A DNA stretch of 64,000 nt from Lysobacterales bacterium 66-474 (lineage in GTDB: Bacteria; Pseudomonadota; Gammaproteobacteria; Xanthomonadales; Rhodanobacteraceae): NCBI GenBank assembly GCA_001899805.1, contig MKWP01000015.1, positions 434,001 to 498,000 on the forward strand, written 5' to 3'. Under the pieces are notes generated by a model. That model had not been told where the DNA came from. It made no database searches and saw nothing but the letters and a program-made list of their open reading frames with translations. Each line of letters starts with the position of its first letter. Positions within the stretch are counted from its first letter, which is position 1. This document shows positions 62,424 through 64,000 of the stretch, piece after piece. Both the position numbers and the translations under genes were made by a program.

Positions 62424-63661
62424 ACACTCCGCCCGATTCCCCCGCCCAACAACCGGCGGCACCCGATCCGTTGCACGACCAGCCGCTGTCGCGTGTCGAA
62501 CGCGACGGCATCGAATATGTGCTGCTCGGCACCGCGCACGTGTCGCGCGCCAGCGTCGACGCAGTCAAGGCGCTGATCGAGCGCGAATCGTTCGATGCGA
62601 TCGCGGTGGAACTATGCGAATCGCGCGCACGCGGCATTCGCGATCCCGACGCGTTCGCGAAGATGGACCTGTTCCAGGTGATCCGCACCGGCAAGGCCGG
62701 CATGGTGTTCGCATCGCTCGCGCTGTCGTCGTTCCAGCAGCGCATCGCCGAACAGTACGGCATCGAACCCGGCGCGGAAATGAAGGCGGCGATGGCCGCG
62801 GCCGACGCGCGCGGCCTGCCGCTATGGCTGGTGGATCGCGAGATCGGCATCACGCTCAACCATGCCTATCGCGGCGTGCCCTTCCGCGACCGCATGGGCA
62901 TCCTGGGCAGCCTGATCGCCAGCGTGTTCTCGCATGAGAATATCGACGAGGCCGAAATCGAAAAGCTGAAACAGGGCGACATCCTGGAGAGCGCGTTCGG
63001 CGAGTTCGCGCGCAATTCCAAGCCGCTTTACGAAGCCCTGATCGGGGAACGCGACCGCTTCATGGCTGCGCGCCTGCGCGAGGAGTCGGCGCAAAACCCG
63101 GCCGCCAAACGCGTGCTGGTGGTCATCGGTGCGGGCCACCTGGCCGGTATCGGACGCGAGCTCGGCGCGCAGACCGAACCGTCGCGCACCATCATCGAAC
63201 CGCTGGCGGCGAAACTGCCGGCGCCGAAATGGCCGAAGTACGTCGCGGTCGGGGTGATGCTGGCGATCTTCATCGCAATCGGCTTCCTGTTCTACCGCAA
63301 CGCCACCATGGGTTGGCACGCCCTGCGCGACTGGGTGATCTACACCGCGGTACTGAGCGGGATCGGCGCGGCCATCGCGGGCGGCCACCCGCTGTCCGTG
63401 CTCACCGCGGCGGTGATGGGACCGCTGAAGCCGTTGCGACCGCCGGGACTGTCTTCCGGCGTGTTCGCGGGCATGGTGGAAGCCTGGTTGCGCAAACCGC
63501 GCGTCGCCGACTTCCAGTCGTTGCGCAAGGACCTGCTGCAGGTTTCCGGCTGGTGGCGCAACCGCGTCGCGCGCACGCTGCTGGTGTTCATGCTCACCAA
63601 CCTCGGCACCATCGCCGGCGAATACCTCGCCGGCATCCGCATCTTCAGCCGGTTGCTGTGA
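62420..63661 (+). CDS. TraB/TrbF-family membrane protein
   Basis: 413 residues from TTG 62420, overlapping the aguB stop by 4 nt. N-terminal TraB/GumN-like domain: YVLLGTAHVSRASVDAV, AVELCESRA, VVIGAGHLAGIG with conserved His/Glu. The C-terminal ~150 residues hold four hydrophobic helices. Related to archaeal and bacterial TraB (PrgY) proteins, proposed peptidase-like but unproven in this subfamily. Coupling to a polyamine gene may be chance. Confidence 0.8.
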   Translation: MNTPPDSPAQQPAAPDPLHDQPLSRVERDGIEYVLLGTAHVSRASVDAVKALIERESFDAIAVELCESRARGIRDPDAFAKMDLFQVIRTGKAGMVFASLALSSFQQRIAEQYGIEPGAEMKAAMAAADARGLPLWLVDREIGITLNHAYRGVPFRDRMGILGSLIASVFSHENIDEAEIEKLKQGDILESAFGEFARNSKPLYEALIGERDRFMAARLREESAQNPAAKRVLVVIGAGHLAGIGRELGAQTEPSRTIIEPLAAKLPAPKWPKYVAVGVMLAIFIAIGFLFYRNATMGWHALRDWVIYTAVLSGIGAAIAGGHPLSVLTAAVMGPLKPLRPPGLSSGVFAGMVEAWLRKPRVADFQSLRKDLLQVSGWWRNRVARTLLVFMLTNLGTIAGEYLAGIRIFSRLL

Positions 63662-63781
63662 GATCGAGCGTGCCGTATCTTCGTACCGTCGGGCCTGAAG
63701 CAGGCAATGCGGCCGCGCAACCAAGCGCGCGTGCGCGGACGCTCTGGTAGCATGCCGCGCTCTCGCGACAAGGACTCGCCG

Positions 63782-64000
63782 ATGCCCGCGCACAAACCCG
63801 CCGCACACAATGCCGTATCGCCTTTCCTGCTGGTTTCGAGCGCCGGCCGCATGCTGGCGTTCCTCAAAGCCACCTTCGACGCGGTCGAGTTGTACAAGCG
63901 GGAACTGCCGGACGGCACGATCAAGCACGCCGAAGTGCGCATCGACGATTCCGTGATCATGCTGGGTGAGCGCCCCAATGGCCCTGATGGTGGGATACGT
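63782..64000 (+). CDS. VOC-family (PhnB/glyoxalase-like) protein, 3' end outside window
   Basis: The first 73 codons are visible from ATG 63782 (AAGGA 8 nt upstream). The pattern VSPFLLVSSAGRMLAFLKAT, then KHAEVRIDDSVIMLGER, is that of PhnB-like members of the vicinal oxygen chelate superfamily. Metal or substrate residues further on cannot be seen. Confidence 0.75.
   Translation, partial: MPAHKPAAHNAVSPFLLVSSAGRMLAFLKATFDAVELYKRELPDGTIKHAEVRIDDSVIMLGERPNGPDGGIR

Overview
The window (about 64 kb, GC-rich, dense, both strands used) looks like chromosome of a gammaproteobacterium of the Xanthomonadales, most likely Rhodanobacteraceae. This is inferred from the many large TonB-dependent receptors, the scattered REP-like palindromes, the agmatine deiminase / N-carbamoylputrescine amidase pair and the short L36 variant. 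No rRNA, tRNA, CRISPR array or prophage was seen; the only insertion-sequence trace is a small IS3-like remnant at the left edge.

Most of the window (about 0.5-53 kb) reads as one system for scavenging and catabolising peptidoglycan. Sugar arm: GH20 hexosaminidase (9.3-11.4 kb); a minus-strand operon of Na+/solute symporter, murA, a BadF-type amino-sugar kinase and the MurNAc-6-P etherase murQ (16.6-11.5 kb); a plus-strand operon of an aminotransferase and GlcDEF-type 2-hydroxyacid oxidase that could burn the D-lactate released by MurQ (16.8-21.9 kb); and a minus-strand GH18 - AmiE-like serine hydrolase - NamZ exo-muramidase set (26.2-22.0 kb). Peptide arm: AmiD-like lipoprotein amidase (31.6 kb); three further SxxK serine hydrolases; a receptor - amidohydrolase - D-amino-acid dehydrogenase - APC permease operon (41.3-33.8 kb); a P1/DmpA aminopeptidase; a DUF1611 / enolase-superfamily pair matching the DgcN-DgcA D-glutamate route; gamma-glutamyltransferase; diaminopimelate decarboxylase; and a VanX/DdpX D-Ala-D-Ala dipeptidase (42.7-53.2 kb). 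Together these would take apart glycan, D-lactate, L/D-Ala, D-Glu and meso-DAP.

The strongest new signal is regulatory. Six promoters, in front of all four TonB receptors, the murQ operon and the DUF1611-epimerase pair, share a 66-bp architecture of fixed geometry: a 15-bp inverted repeat of LysR type (A-Y-A-R-C, N5, G-Y-T-A-T; T-N11-A), exactly 20 bp starting with GCC and ending in TTTTCA, a -35 element TTGGYG/TTGGCA, exactly 19 bp, and a -10 element TA(T/C)(G/C)(C/A)T. The repeat centres near -65, the usual LysR position. The only LysR gene in the window (41611-42513) lies 35 bp upstream of one of these promoters and is the natural candidate regulator.

Two receptors (487-3639 and 26794-29919) are close paralogues, each followed by a TPR-sulfotransferase gene; a third receptor (5785-8775) is followed by a decayed piece of the same sulfotransferase, so the receptor-sulfotransferase module has been duplicated and partly lost.

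From 53 kb to the end the content is more ordinary: a CcsA-like membrane protein, a secreted trypsin-like protease, a short lower-GC patch with small unknown genes behind a promoter that has a 22-bp palindrome over its spacer, transketolase, ribosomal protein L36, a small periplasmic protein, putrescine synthesis (agmatine deiminase with an in-frame palindrome insertion, and N-carbamoylputrescine amidase), a TraB-family membrane protein and the start of a VOC/PhnB-like gene cut by the window end.
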